DNA of 64,000 nucleotides, from the NCBI RefSeq assembly GCF_902833055.1, contig NZ_CADFEJ010000003.1, positions 124,001 to 188,000 of the forward strand, in the 5' to 3' direction. How positions within the stretch are numbered: position 1 is the stretch's first letter; each line of letters begins with the position of its first letter. The stretch is from Burkholderia territorii (GTDB lineage: Bacteria; Pseudomonadota; Gammaproteobacteria; Burkholderiales; Burkholderiaceae). A program made the translations under genes and the position numbers. Under the pieces are notes generated by a model, which had not been told where the DNA came from, ran no database searches, and saw only the letters and a list, made by a program, of their open reading frames with translations. Shown here one piece after another: positions 16,880 to 26,042 of this stretch.

Positions 16880-18100
16880 TCAGATCGCCTGCTTCGCCTT
16901 CAGCGCCGCAATCCGCGCGTCGTCGTAGCCGAGCATGTCGCGCAGCACGTCCACCGTCTGTGCGCCGAGCAGCGGCGGGGCGGTGTGTGCGTCGGGCGGT
17001 GTCGCGCTCATCCGGATCGGATTGCGCACGAGCTTCACGTCCGCGCCGCACGGGTGCGGCAGCGTCACCTGCATCCCGCGCGCGATCACCTGCTCGTTGT
17101 CGAACACCTCGTCGAGGTCGTTGATCGGCCCGCACGGCACGCCGGCCGCTTCGAGCGCGTCGATCCAGTCGGCCTTGGCGCGCGTCTTCACCATCTCCGC
17201 GAGGATCGGCACCAGCGTGTCGCGATGGCGCACGCGCGACGGGTTGGTCGCGAACCGTTCGTCGTCGGCCAGCTCGGGCCGCCCGCCGGCTTCGACGAAC
17301 TTGCGGAACTGCCCGTCGTTGCCGACCGCGACGATGATCCAGCCGTCGCTCGTCTGGAACGTCTGGTACGGCACGATGTTCGGGTGCGCGTTGCCCCAGC
17401 GCACCGGCGGCTTGCCGCTCGCGAGGAAGTTGGTGTTCATGTTCGCGAGCAGCGCGACCTGCACGTCGAGCAGCGCCATGTCGATGTACTGGCCTTCACC
17501 CGTGCGGTCGCGGTGCGCGAGCGCGGCGAGCACCGCGATCGTCGAGTAGAGGCCCGTCGCGAGATCGGCGATCGCGACGCCGGCCTTCTGCGGGCCGCCG
17601 CCCGGCGCGCCGTCGCGCTCGCCGGTGATGCTCATGAAGCCGCCGATTCCCTGCACGATGAAGTCGTAGCCCGCGCGGTGCGCGTACGGGCCCGTCTGAC
17701 CGAAGCCCGTGACCGAGCAGTAGACGAGATCGGCTTTCACCGCGCGCAGCGACGCGTAATCGAGCCCGTACTTCTTCAACTGCCCGACCTTGTAGTTCTC
17801 GAGCACGACGTCGCTCTGCGCGGCGAGTTCGCGCACGATCTGCTGGCCTTCGGGCGTCGCGATGTCGACCGTCACCGAGCGCTTGTTGCGGTTCGCCGCG
17901 AGGTAGTACGCGGCTTCCGCCGTATCGGCGCCGTTCGCGTCCTTCAGGTACGGCGGCCCCCAGTGGCGCGTGTCGTCGCCGGCGCCGGGGCGCTCGACCT
18001 TGATCACGTCCGCGCCGAAGTCGGCGAGCGTTTGCGCGCACCACGGGCCCGCGAGCACGCGGGTCAGGTCAAGCACGCGGATATGGCTCAGGGCACCCAT
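16880..18100 (-). CDS. CaiB/BaiF family (class III) CoA-transferase
   Basis: 406 residues when started at MGALSHIRVL (18100). The frame runs to 18163, and MKGDDST at 18121 is another possible start. The signature opening LDLTRVLAGPWCAQTLADFG binds CoA, with GADVIKVERP following. The catalytic Asp is D179 in GVAIADLATGLYS, and VYCSVTGFGQTGPY and the YDFIVQGIGG loop fit formyl-CoA/succinyl-CoA transferases. The enzyme moves CoA between two carboxylic acids through an aspartyl-CoA intermediate. Donor and acceptor cannot be told from sequence; relatives act on oxalate, carnitine or dicarboxylates. It is divergent from alaS with a 239-base gap and has no pathway partner nearby. Confidence 0.88.
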   Translation of the reverse strand: MGALSHIRVLDLTRVLAGPWCAQTLADFGADVIKVERPGAGDDTRHWGPPYLKDANGADTAEAAYYLAANRNKRSVTVDIATPEGQQIVRELAAQSDVVLENYKVGQLKKYGLDYASLRAVKADLVYCSVTGFGQTGPYAHRAGYDFIVQGIGGFMSITGERDGAPGGGPQKAGVAIADLATGLYSTIAVLAALAHRDRTGEGQYIDMALLDVQVALLANMNTNFLASGKPPVRWGNAHPNIVPYQTFQTSDGWIIVAVGNDGQFRKFVEAGGRPELADDERFATNPSRVRHRDTLVPILAEMVKTRAKADWIDALEAAGVPCGPINDLDEVFDNEQVIARGMQVTLPHPCGADVKLVRNPIRMSATPPDAHTAPPLLGAQTVDVLRDMLGYDDARIAALKAKQAI

Positions 18101-18243
18101 CGTCGAATCGTCTCCTTTCATGGCTCGCCCGGCCGGGGCAAGGCGGATTGTCATGCCGAGCATCTTAAGGCGAATCGGTCGCGCGGGTGGCCCAGCGCGC
18201 TCGTCCGGCGCGCCGGGCCGCTGCCGTCTGGGGCGCCGGTCTG

Positions 18244-18269
18244 TATCGTATAATCGATCGTTTACGATA
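18244..18269. promoter_or_regulatory. Palindrome overlapping a TATAAT box upstream of alaS
   Basis: Perfect 7-bp inverted repeat TATCGTA (18244-18250) / TACGATA (18263-18269) with 12 bases between. A consensus TATAAT (18249-18254) overlaps the left arm; no convincing -35 is visible. The start codon of alaS is 70 bases downstream of the right arm. The placement suits a promoter with an operator. Confidence 0.45.
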
Positions 18270-18339
18270 TTTGCCCGCCGTGCGTCCGCGAGGACGGCCG
18301 GCGTTTGAAGCCGTCTCAGCCAGACATTCCCCGCACGCC

Positions 18340-20964
18340 ATGAAAGCTGCCGAAATCCGCGAGAAATTCCTCAAATTCTTCGAATCGAAGGGCCACACGA
18401 TCGTCCGCTCGTCGAGCCTCGTGCCCGGTAACGACCCCACGCTGATGTTCACGAACTCGGGCATGGTCCAGTTCAAGGACGTGTTCCTCGGCACGGACCC
18501 GCGTCCGTACTCGCGCGCCACCACGGCGCAGCGCAGCGTGCGCGCGGGCGGCAAGCACAACGACCTCGAGAACGTCGGCTACACGGCGCGCCACCACACG
18601 TTCTTCGAGATGCTCGGCAACTTCTCGTTCGGCGACTACTTCAAGCACGACGCGATCAAGTTCGCCTGGGAGCTGCTGACCACGGTCTACATGCTGCCGA
18701 AGGAAAAGCTGTGGGTCACCGTCTACCAGGAAGACGACGAAGCGTACGACATCTGGGCGAAGGAAGTCGGCGTGCCGACCGAGCGGATCATCCGCATCGG
18801 CGACAACAAGGGCGCGCGTTACGCGTCGGACAACTTCTGGACGATGGGCGACACGGGCCCGTGCGGCCCGTGCACGGAAATCTTCTACGACCACGGCCCG
18901 GACGTCTGGGGCGGCCCGCCGGGGTCGCCGGAAGAAGACGGCGACCGCTACATCGAGATCTGGAACCTCGTGTTCATGCAGTTCAACCGCGACGCGCAGG
19001 GCAACATGACGCGCCTGCCGAAGCAGTCGGTCGACACCGGCATGGGCCTCGAGCGCCTCGCCGCGGTGCTGCAGCACGTGCACAGCAACTACGAGATCGA
19101 CCTGTTCCAGAACCTGATCAAGGCCGCCGCGCGCGTGACCGAAATCAGCGACCTGAACAACAACTCGCTGAAGGTGATCGCCGATCACATCCGCGCATGC
19201 TCGTTCCTGATCGTTGATGGCGTGATCCCCGGCAACGAAGGCCGCGGCTACGTGCTGCGCCGCATCGTGCGCCGCGCGATCCGCCACGGCTACAAGCTCG
19301 GCCGCAAGGGTTCGTTCTTCCACAAGCTGGTGGCCGACCTCGTCGCCGAGATGGGCGACGCGTACCCGGAACTGAAGGAAGCCGAACAGCGTGTCACGGA
19401 CGTGCTGCGTCAGGAAGAAGAGCGCTTCTTCGAGACGATCGAGCACGGGATGTCGATCCTCGAGGCCGCGCTGGCGGATGTCGAGGCGAAGGGCGGCAAG
19501 GTGCTCGACGGCGAACTCGCATTCAAGCTGCACGACACGTACGGCTTCCCGCTCGACCTCACGGCCGACGTGTGCCGCGAGCGCGGGATGACGGTCGACG
19601 AGCCGGCGTTCGACGACGCGATGGCACGCCAGCGCGAGCAGGCGCGTGCGGCCGGCAAGTTCAAGGCCACGCAGGGCCTCGAATACTCGGGCGCGAAGAC
19701 CACCTTCCACGGCTACGAGGAAATCGCGTTCGACGACGCGAAGGTCGTCGCGCTGTACGTCGACGGTTCGGCCGTCGACGAAGTGAAGCACGGCCAGGAC
19801 GCGGTCGTCGTGCTCGACCACACGCCGTTCTATGCGGAATCGGGCGGCCAGGTCGGCGACCAGGGCGTGCTCGCGAATGCCGCCACGCGCTTCGCGGTGG
19901 CCGACACGCTGAAGGTGCAGGCCGACGTGATCGGCCACCACGGCACGCTCGAGCAGGGCACGCTCAAGGTCGGCGACGTGCTGCGCGCGGAAATCGACGC
20001 GCAGCGCCGCGCGCGCACGCAGCGCAACCACTCGGCGACCCACCTGATGCACAAGGCGCTGCGCGAAGTGCTCGGCGCGCACGTGCAGCAGAAGGGTTCG
20101 CTCGTCGATGCGGAGAAAACCCGCTTCGACTTCGCGCACAACGCGCCGATGACCGACGACGAAATCCGTCGCGTCGAGCAGATCGTCAACAATGAAATCC
20201 TCGCGAACGCGCCGGGCATCGTGCGCGTGATGCCGTACGACGAAGCGGTGAAGGGCGGCGCGATGGCGCTGTTCGGCGAAAAGTACGGCGACGAAGTGCG
20301 CGTGCTCGACCTCGGCTTCTCGCGCGAACTGTGCGGCGGCACGCACGTGCATCGCACTGGCGACATCGGTTTGTTCAAGATCGTCGTCGAAGGCGGTGTC
20401 GCGGCCGGCATTCGCCGCGTCGAGGCGATCACCGGCGACAATGCGGTGCGTTACGTGCAGGAGCTGGATGCGCGGATCAACGAAGCGGCAGCCGCGCTGA
20501 AGGCGCAGCCGTCGGAGCTCACGCAGCGTATCGCGCAGGTGCAGGACCAGGTGAAGTCGCTCGAGAAGGAGCTGGGCGCGCTGAAGTCGAAGCTCGCTTC
20601 GAGCCAGGGCGACGAGCTCGCGCAACAGGCGGTCGAAATCGGCGGCGTGTACGTGCTGGCCGCGACGCTCGACGGCGCGGATGCAAAGACGCTGCGCGAG
20701 ACGGTCGACAAGCTGAAGGACAAGCTGAAGAGCGCGGCGATCGTGCTGGCGGCCGTCGAAGGCGGCAAGGTCAGCCTGATCGCGGGTGTCACGCAGGAGG
20801 CAAGCAAGAAGGTCAAGGCCGGCGAGCTCGTGAACTTCGTCGCGCAGCAGGTGGGCGGCAAGGGCGGCGGCCGTCCGGACATGGCGCAGGCAGGCGGCAC
20901 CGAACCGGCGAACCTGCCGGGCGCGCTGGCAGGCGTCAAGGGCTGGATCGAACAGCGTCTTTGA
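18340..20964 (+). CDS. alaS: Alanyl-tRNA synthetase
   Basis: 874 residues from [10 protein letters not shown]; the frame is open to 18187, but family proteins start here. The class II catalytic core fills about residues 1-450 ([36 protein letters not shown]). The editing domain includes [12 protein letters not shown] and [13 protein letters not shown], which bind zinc and clear mischarged Ser/Gly. The C-terminal oligomerisation domain has a coiled-coil stretch (about 720-770) and ends [11 protein letters not shown]. It attaches alanine to tRNA-Ala. Terminator at 21030-21065. A palindrome over the promoter at 18244-18269 may regulate it. Confidence 0.97.
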   Translation: MKAAEIREKFLKFFESKGHTIVRSSSLVPGNDPTLMFTNSGMVQFKDVFLGTDPRPYSRATTAQRSVRAGGKHNDLENVGYTARHHTFFEMLGNFSFGDYFKHDAIKFAWELLTTVYMLPKEKLWVTVYQEDDEAYDIWAKEVGVPTERIIRIGDNKGARYASDNFWTMGDTGPCGPCTEIFYDHGPDVWGGPPGSPEEDGDRYIEIWNLVFMQFNRDAQGNMTRLPKQSVDTGMGLERLAAVLQHVHSNYEIDLFQNLIKAAARVTEISDLNNNSLKVIADHIRACSFLIVDGVIPGNEGRGYVLRRIVRRAIRHGYKLGRKGSFFHKLVADLVAEMGDAYPELKEAEQRVTDVLRQEEERFFETIEHGMSILEAALADVEAKGGKVLDGELAFKLHDTYGFPLDLTADVCRERGMTVDEPAFDDAMARQREQARAAGKFKATQGLEYSGAKTTFHGYEEIAFDDAKVVALYVDGSAVDEVKHGQDAVVVLDHTPFYAESGGQVGDQGVLANAATRFAVADTLKVQADVIGHHGTLEQGTLKVGDVLRAEIDAQRRARTQRNHSATHLMHKALREVLGAHVQQKGSLVDAEKTRFDFAHNAPMTDDEIRRVEQIVNNEILANAPGIVRVMPYDEAVKGGAMALFGEKYGDEVRVLDLGFSRELCGGTHVHRTGDIGLFKIVVEGGVAAGIRRVEAITGDNAVRYVQELDARINEAAAALKAQPSELTQRIAQVQDQVKSLEKELGALKSKLASSQGDELAQQAVEIGGVYVLAATLDGADAKTLRETVDKLKDKLKSAAIVLAAVEGGKVSLIAGVTQEASKKVKAGELVNFVAQQVGGKGGGRPDMAQAGGTEPANLPGALAGVKGWIEQRL

Positions 20965-21029
20965 TCGTCATGGTGGGTGCGATGCGGTCTTTGACTGCAT
21001 CGCATCACGGTGCGGTGCATCAAAATCAG

Positions 21030-21065
21030 CGACCCGATCGGTACGTGTGCCGATCGGGTCGTTTT
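21030..21065 (+). terminator. Intrinsic terminator of alaS
   Basis: Perfect 12-bp stem CGACCCGATCGG (21030-21041) / CCGATCGGGTCG (21050-21061) with loop TACGTGTG, followed by TTTT. It lies ~65 bases after the alaS stop. It isolates alaS from the AT-rich T6SS module downstream. Confidence 0.9.
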
Positions 21066-21149
21066 GCGTATACGTCCGCTTGGGCGGTTGTTGCCCAAGT
21101 TTGCAATTCTTCACGAGAGTGGCGCGCCGGATTTCCCATTCGGCTATCT

Positions 21150-21188
21150 ATTTGACTGTAGAATCGCGCGAGAGAGCCCATGTCAAAT
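21150..21188. repeat. Inverted repeat upstream of vgrG
   Basis: ATTTGAC (21150-21156) and GTCAAAT (21182-21188) form 7-bp complementary arms about 25 bases apart, 42 bases before the vgrG start. The surrounding DNA is clearly AT-richer than alaS. It could be an operator or a weak RNA structure; no protein can be assigned. Confidence 0.35.
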
Positions 21189-21229
21189 TAATGACAATAA
21201 GTAGGGAAATTGTAATAAAAGGGGTGGGG

Positions 21230-23962
21230 ATGGACGCGCAAGACATCGTGAGGGCGATTCAAGGGGGCGTGATTCAGCAAGATCGTTTGCTGAAACTCGA
21301 CACGCCGTTGGGGGGCGACGTGCTCTTGCCGCAGCGTGTTGCGGGATGGTCACGCATCGGTCGGCATTTTGATTTCACGCTGGATGTGTTGTCGGCGCGT
21401 AGCGATCTGAAGCTGAAGAAGCTGATTGGGCAGTCGATCACCCTATGGCTTCGGCAGGCAAACCGCTCCTACCTTCCTCGGCATGGTTACGTTTATTCGG
21501 TCCGGCGACTCGGCACCGAAGGTGGGTTGACCAGTTATCAGATTCGCTTTGCATCGTGGATGCATTTTTTGAAGTTCCGTCGCGACCAGCGCATTTGGCA
21601 GGACAAGTCCGTCGATGAAATTCTGAGCGACGTATTCAACGCCCACCCGCAGGCCAAAGGCCAATTCAAGTTCGCGCTCTCAAAACCTCTACCCTCGAGA
21701 TCATATTGCACTCAGTACGAGGACGACTGGAACTTCGTACATCGATTGATGGAAGTGGAAGGGCTATTCGGCATCTGGACGCAGGCCGACGACGGTAAGT
21801 CGCATTCGCTGACCGTAACCGACCAGCTTGATGCTGGCGAGCCACTCGCTCCGCATACTGTCGCGTTTTCCCGTTATGGCTTAAACAATGAAGTGAATGC
21901 GCTGGTTTATTGGTCGGGCGTCAGAACTTTGCATAGCGCCGTGTTGACGACGCGTACATTCGATTACAAGAATCCGTCGTCTCTCGCCAATCCGAAAGGT
22001 GTCAGTTTGCCAACGGTATCGGAAGAGTTGCCCGAACAGTTGGAGATATATGAATACACGGGTCCTTATTCATATCTCGAGCAGGACCGTGGCGATCATC
22101 TTGCCAAGGTCCGCATGGAAGAATGGGAGTCGCGAGCGAAGCGATATTACGGTATTGGCGGGTTGCGCGGGATCGACGCTGGGCGTTGGTTCGAACTTTC
22201 CGGCCACCCCGAGCATGACAAGGATTCGGCTGAGCGGCGCCAGTTCTCGGTAATCGAAACCGCATGGTTGATCGAGAACAATATTCCCGGGGCGAGTCAA
22301 GACGCGGACTTTCCGCACAGCCTTAAGGGTGTGTTGAGCAAAGCTGCGGACGATGGTGACGCGTCGGGCACATTCGTCGTGACACATGAGGATGGATCCA
22401 AAGGCTACTTCCGGATTGAAGTCGAGGCGCAGCGTAAGTCAGTACCTTTTCGCTGTCCGCTCGAACATCATCGGCCGATCATGCAAATGCAGACCGCGAC
22501 AGTGGTCGGCCCGCAAGGTCAGGAGGTCTTTACAGATCGATTGGGCCGGGTCAAGGTGCAGTTTCACTGGGACCGGATCGGCCAGCGTAATGAGCGCAGT
22601 TCGTGCTGGATACGGATTGCACAGCCTTGGTCGAGTGCTGGCTTTGGCGGTATCCAGTTGCCGAGAGTCGGAGATGAGGTTGTCGTGCAATTTTTTGACA
22701 GCGACCCAGATCGCCCGGTGATCACGGCCCGCGTGGGAAATGGCTCTAACCGGCCGCAGTGGAACCTGCCGGATCAGCATGCATTGTCTGGCTTCGTCAG
22801 CAAGGAAATTGGCGGCGAGCAGAATAATGTCTGGTTGAAGGACGACACGAAGGGGCAGGTACAAACCCAAATTCGCAGTGATCACCTCGAATCCGGTTTG
22901 CATATGGGTTACCTTACACGTGTGAGCGAGCCTGCGGGGCGGGGCGAGAAGCGCGGTGAGGGCGCAGAATTGCGCACCGACGGACATGCCGCGATGCGAG
23001 GCGCGCGCGGGTTGCTGTTATCGACTCACGCCCGCTCGGGTGCCAGCGGCGATGCGTTCAACGTCGACGAGGTAAATCTTCAACTAGCGAACGCCCAGGA
23101 TACGACTGCCAGCCTTGCCCAGTTGGCGCACTCGGCCGGAGCGCAAGATGGCGAGCAGAAGACTGTGGCCAACTTGCTGAAGGCGCAGGCAAAGGCCATT
23201 CAAGGTGGCGGTACGCTCAAGCAGTTCGAGCAGCCGCATCTTGTTCTGGCCAGCTCGGCGGGCATTGCGGCCAGCTCCGATCAGCAGATTCATTTAAGCA
23301 GCTCAAAGACGACGGCAATCACGGCTGGTGAGCACATGTCGGTGAGTACGGGCGGTGGTTTTTTTGCCAGTGCACGCCGGGCGCTCCGTCTGTTTGCCTA
23401 TGAAGCAGGCATGCGTTTGGTCGCTGCGGCGGGTGATATCGACGTGAAAGCGTTGAAGGACAGCATCAACCTGCTTGCGAAGCTGAACGTGACCGTTACG
23501 GCCACCAAGATCACGATCAGCGCGCAGCAGGAGGTGGAGATCAATGGTGGTGGTAGTTATACGCGATGGTCGGCAGACAAGATCAAGTTTGGCACGTCTG
23601 GCGGCTTCGAGGTGCACTCGGCAAGCCAGACGTTCGTCGGGCCAGACAGCGTGAGAACGCCGACTATCCCGGCGCTGCCACCGGAGAACGGGCAATTGCA
23701 TTTTGCGTTGGGAGCATTGCCGGGCGAGGCGCACCAGTACGTGAGCGAGCCTTATGAGCTGTACCGAGGGGGAGCGAAGATTGACGAAGGTGTTACGGAT
23801 CAGTTTGGCCGTATCGTCGTCAAGGACCATCAGGCCGGCACACCGGCCTATCAGGTCAGGCTCGCCAATGGCGGACAGTTCGATCTGAAAGTGAAGGACG
23901 CGCTTCAGAGCGATCCGGATCATGTCGAGCAACGCACGAACCGCGGCGAACGGCTGATCTGA
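21230..23962 (+). CDS. vgrG: Type VI secretion spike protein VgrG with C-terminal extension
   Basis: 910 residues from MDAQDIVRAI; AAGGGG seven bases upstream supports this start over the longer open frame. Domain order is a gp27-like base (about 1-400), a gp5 OB-fold (about 480-570, DRLGRVKVQFHWDR, FGGIQLPRVGDEVVVQFF), then a beta-prism needle with a DUF2345-type region (about 640-820). The C-terminus (about 830-910) reads like a transthyretin-like domain (YELYRGGAKIDEGVTDQFGR). VgrG trimers cap the Hcp tube and carry effectors. The phospholipase D gene follows 36 bases after the stop, so it is the probable cargo. The region is AT-richer than its flanks. Confidence 0.95.
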   Translation: MDAQDIVRAIQGGVIQQDRLLKLDTPLGGDVLLPQRVAGWSRIGRHFDFTLDVLSARSDLKLKKLIGQSITLWLRQANRSYLPRHGYVYSVRRLGTEGGLTSYQIRFASWMHFLKFRRDQRIWQDKSVDEILSDVFNAHPQAKGQFKFALSKPLPSRSYCTQYEDDWNFVHRLMEVEGLFGIWTQADDGKSHSLTVTDQLDAGEPLAPHTVAFSRYGLNNEVNALVYWSGVRTLHSAVLTTRTFDYKNPSSLANPKGVSLPTVSEELPEQLEIYEYTGPYSYLEQDRGDHLAKVRMEEWESRAKRYYGIGGLRGIDAGRWFELSGHPEHDKDSAERRQFSVIETAWLIENNIPGASQDADFPHSLKGVLSKAADDGDASGTFVVTHEDGSKGYFRIEVEAQRKSVPFRCPLEHHRPIMQMQTATVVGPQGQEVFTDRLGRVKVQFHWDRIGQRNERSSCWIRIAQPWSSAGFGGIQLPRVGDEVVVQFFDSDPDRPVITARVGNGSNRPQWNLPDQHALSGFVSKEIGGEQNNVWLKDDTKGQVQTQIRSDHLESGLHMGYLTRVSEPAGRGEKRGEGAELRTDGHAAMRGARGLLLSTHARSGASGDAFNVDEVNLQLANAQDTTASLAQLAHSAGAQDGEQKTVANLLKAQAKAIQGGGTLKQFEQPHLVLASSAGIAASSDQQIHLSSSKTTAITAGEHMSVSTGGGFFASARRALRLFAYEAGMRLVAAAGDIDVKALKDSINLLAKLNVTVTATKITISAQQEVEINGGGSYTRWSADKIKFGTSGGFEVHSASQTFVGPDSVRTPTIPALPPENGQLHFALGALPGEAHQYVSEPYELYRGGAKIDEGVTDQFGRIVVKDHQAGTPAYQVRLANGGQFDLKVKDALQSDPDHVEQRTNRGERLI

Positions 23963-23998
23963 CAAACGTGCCGGCGCGCTAAAAACAAGGAAAAGAAT

Positions 23999-26029
23999 AT
24001 GGCGAAGCTTCCTCTCGAGTCTCATAACGCTATGGATGTGGCCATCGACGAAGCCGGGCGAATAGCCAAAGGTACCGTTCAATGGTTGCTTGAAACAGAT
24101 GTAGACCCCGACGTGTTGCCAACTACTGGCAACAAGCTGGAATTCTTCGTCTGCGGCGAAGAGGGATTTCGGGCAATTGCTGCGGACATTATGGCGGCGA
24201 AGTCCACGGTCGATATTTGCTGCTGGGGATTCGACCCCGGCATGGAGCTTGTCCGGGGGGATGGTGCGGCATGTTGGATCGGTGATCCTCAAGTCGACAC
24301 GACTTTTGTACCCGGAACCTGGCCGCGCGGCATGGTTTACGGCGCGCTACTCGAAGAGATCACACAACGCACGAATAACCCGGTTACCGTCAGGTTATTG
24401 ATCTGGTTCGACCCACGTGCGTCGCGCAAGCAAAACAGCATGCCTGGATTTACAGATGTTGCAGTGTCGGGTTGGACCAGTCCTGTTCAAAAAAAGCTAC
24501 AACAGGTGCCTCCGTATAAAAATGCGAAGCGAACCCAGTATTGTATCGACTGGTGGAATCGCAACTTGCCTGAGGGCGAGAGCAAGCGCAGTGGCATCCT
24601 GACGAAGAATCAGCGGCTGCAGATCGTGTTGCGAAGTATTGCGAGCGCAGACGTCGACGCACTGATTGCCGCTCCGTTGAAGGAGGAAGATTCTCCAAGT
24701 ACTCATAGCGAGTCGGTCGATTACTATCTCGTCAATGAAAAGAACTTGCTTGAGGACTATCCAACACATCATCAGAAGCCGATCCTGATCGACTACAACT
24801 ACGACGAGGGTAGCAAGGCCGTGGGCTATGTCATGGGTCTGAATTCGGTTACCGATTATTGGGATAGAACTGATCACGCAATTGACGATCCGTTAAGAGA
24901 GGAGTGGGTTGGGTCGTACGTCAACGATGAACTGAAGCATGAACAGGAAACCCAGGACCCGAATGGAGCGCTCAGTACAGCGGCATACAGGCATACCAAT
25001 CCATATCAGGACTACGGATGCCGGGTGGTCGGAAAAACGTTGAAGCGAGTGCATCAAAATTTCGAGCGCGGCTGGAACTTGTTTGCTCCTCCTCAATGGA
25101 AGACGACGGAACTGGCGACGCTACCTTCGAAGATTCCGAGTTTGCCGGATGACCCCGCGGAGCGGGCGCAGATCGTGCGTACCCAGCCGCATGAGCGGGA
25201 GAAGACGATCAAGAGGGTCTACTTCCAGGCGACCAGCTTTGCTCGCAACTATATCTACATGGAAAATCAATACTTCTTTTATCCGGAGTTTGCGCGGCAC
25301 GTGAAAGAGGAGAGGCAGAAATTTCATGATGCGTGGAGCAAATTGGCAAACAAGCCACAACCGGACGCGCCCATACTGCACATGTTTGTCGTCACGCCGC
25401 ATCCGCAGGATCCGGGTATGATTCCGCGAACCTATGACACGCTGGCGGAACTGGGACATGCGGATGCCATGAAGGGCCAGGGTGATCTGGTGAGAGCCGG
25501 CAAGACGGCGCAAGGCTATAAGAATGCAAAAGGGGAAAATACATTCCACCCACAAAGCCTGAAAGAACTTCAGGATACGATGGGACTCAAGGTCAGCATC
25601 GCTCGCTTGCGGACCAGCGGCATAGTAAATAATCAGATGGCCTACCGCGAAATTTACATTCATTCGAAGCTGATGCTTATCGATGATGTTTTCGTCACGG
25701 TGGGTAGTGCGAACCTGAATCAGCGCAGTATGTCCGTTGACAGCGAAATCAACATCGCGGCGACGGGGAATGAATGCACTTCCAAGTTGCGCGCGCGGGT
25801 GTTTTCATTGCTTTCCGGAGGAGCCACTTCGGGTAGTGGCGACCGAGATCGGATTCCGGTGGTTTTTGATATTTGGGAGGGGCGAATGAAAGACAATCGC
25901 GATATCCAAAAAGCCGGTACCGAGAATTTGCAAGGATTCATTTTACCATTCATCGATCGCCGTGCTGAGACGGTGTTGCATGCTCAGATTGATGTGCCGT
26001 CATCAACCAACGCTTCCACGACTGCGTGA
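23999..26029 (+). CDS. T6SS phospholipase D effector (Tle5 family)
   Basis: 676 residues, with AAGGA upstream of ATG 23999. Two HKD motifs of the phospholipase D superfamily are complete: H258-Q-K260-PILI-D265 and H555-S-K557-LMLI-D562, the latter followed by VTVGSANLNQRS. There is no signal peptide, as expected for T6SS cargo. The superfamily cleaves the distal phosphodiester of phospholipids through a phosphohistidine intermediate. Tle5 effectors attack membranes of target bacteria and sometimes host cells. Adjacent vgrG and a downstream Sel1-repeat gene match the PldA/PldB loci of Pseudomonas aeruginosa. Effector status is inferred from this context. Confidence 0.92.
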   Translation: MAKLPLESHNAMDVAIDEAGRIAKGTVQWLLETDVDPDVLPTTGNKLEFFVCGEEGFRAIAADIMAAKSTVDICCWGFDPGMELVRGDGAACWIGDPQVDTTFVPGTWPRGMVYGALLEEITQRTNNPVTVRLLIWFDPRASRKQNSMPGFTDVAVSGWTSPVQKKLQQVPPYKNAKRTQYCIDWWNRNLPEGESKRSGILTKNQRLQIVLRSIASADVDALIAAPLKEEDSPSTHSESVDYYLVNEKNLLEDYPTHHQKPILIDYNYDEGSKAVGYVMGLNSVTDYWDRTDHAIDDPLREEWVGSYVNDELKHEQETQDPNGALSTAAYRHTNPYQDYGCRVVGKTLKRVHQNFERGWNLFAPPQWKTTELATLPSKIPSLPDDPAERAQIVRTQPHEREKTIKRVYFQATSFARNYIYMENQYFFYPEFARHVKEERQKFHDAWSKLANKPQPDAPILHMFVVTPHPQDPGMIPRTYDTLAELGHADAMKGQGDLVRAGKTAQGYKNAKGENTFHPQSLKELQDTMGLKVSIARLRTSGIVNNQMAYREIYIHSKLMLIDDVFVTVGSANLNQRSMSVDSEINIAATGNECTSKLRARVFSLLSGGATSGSGDRDRIPVVFDIWEGRMKDNRDIQKAGTENLQGFILPFIDRRAETVLHAQIDVPSSTNASTTA

Positions 26030-26042
26030 TCGAGGCCATTTG

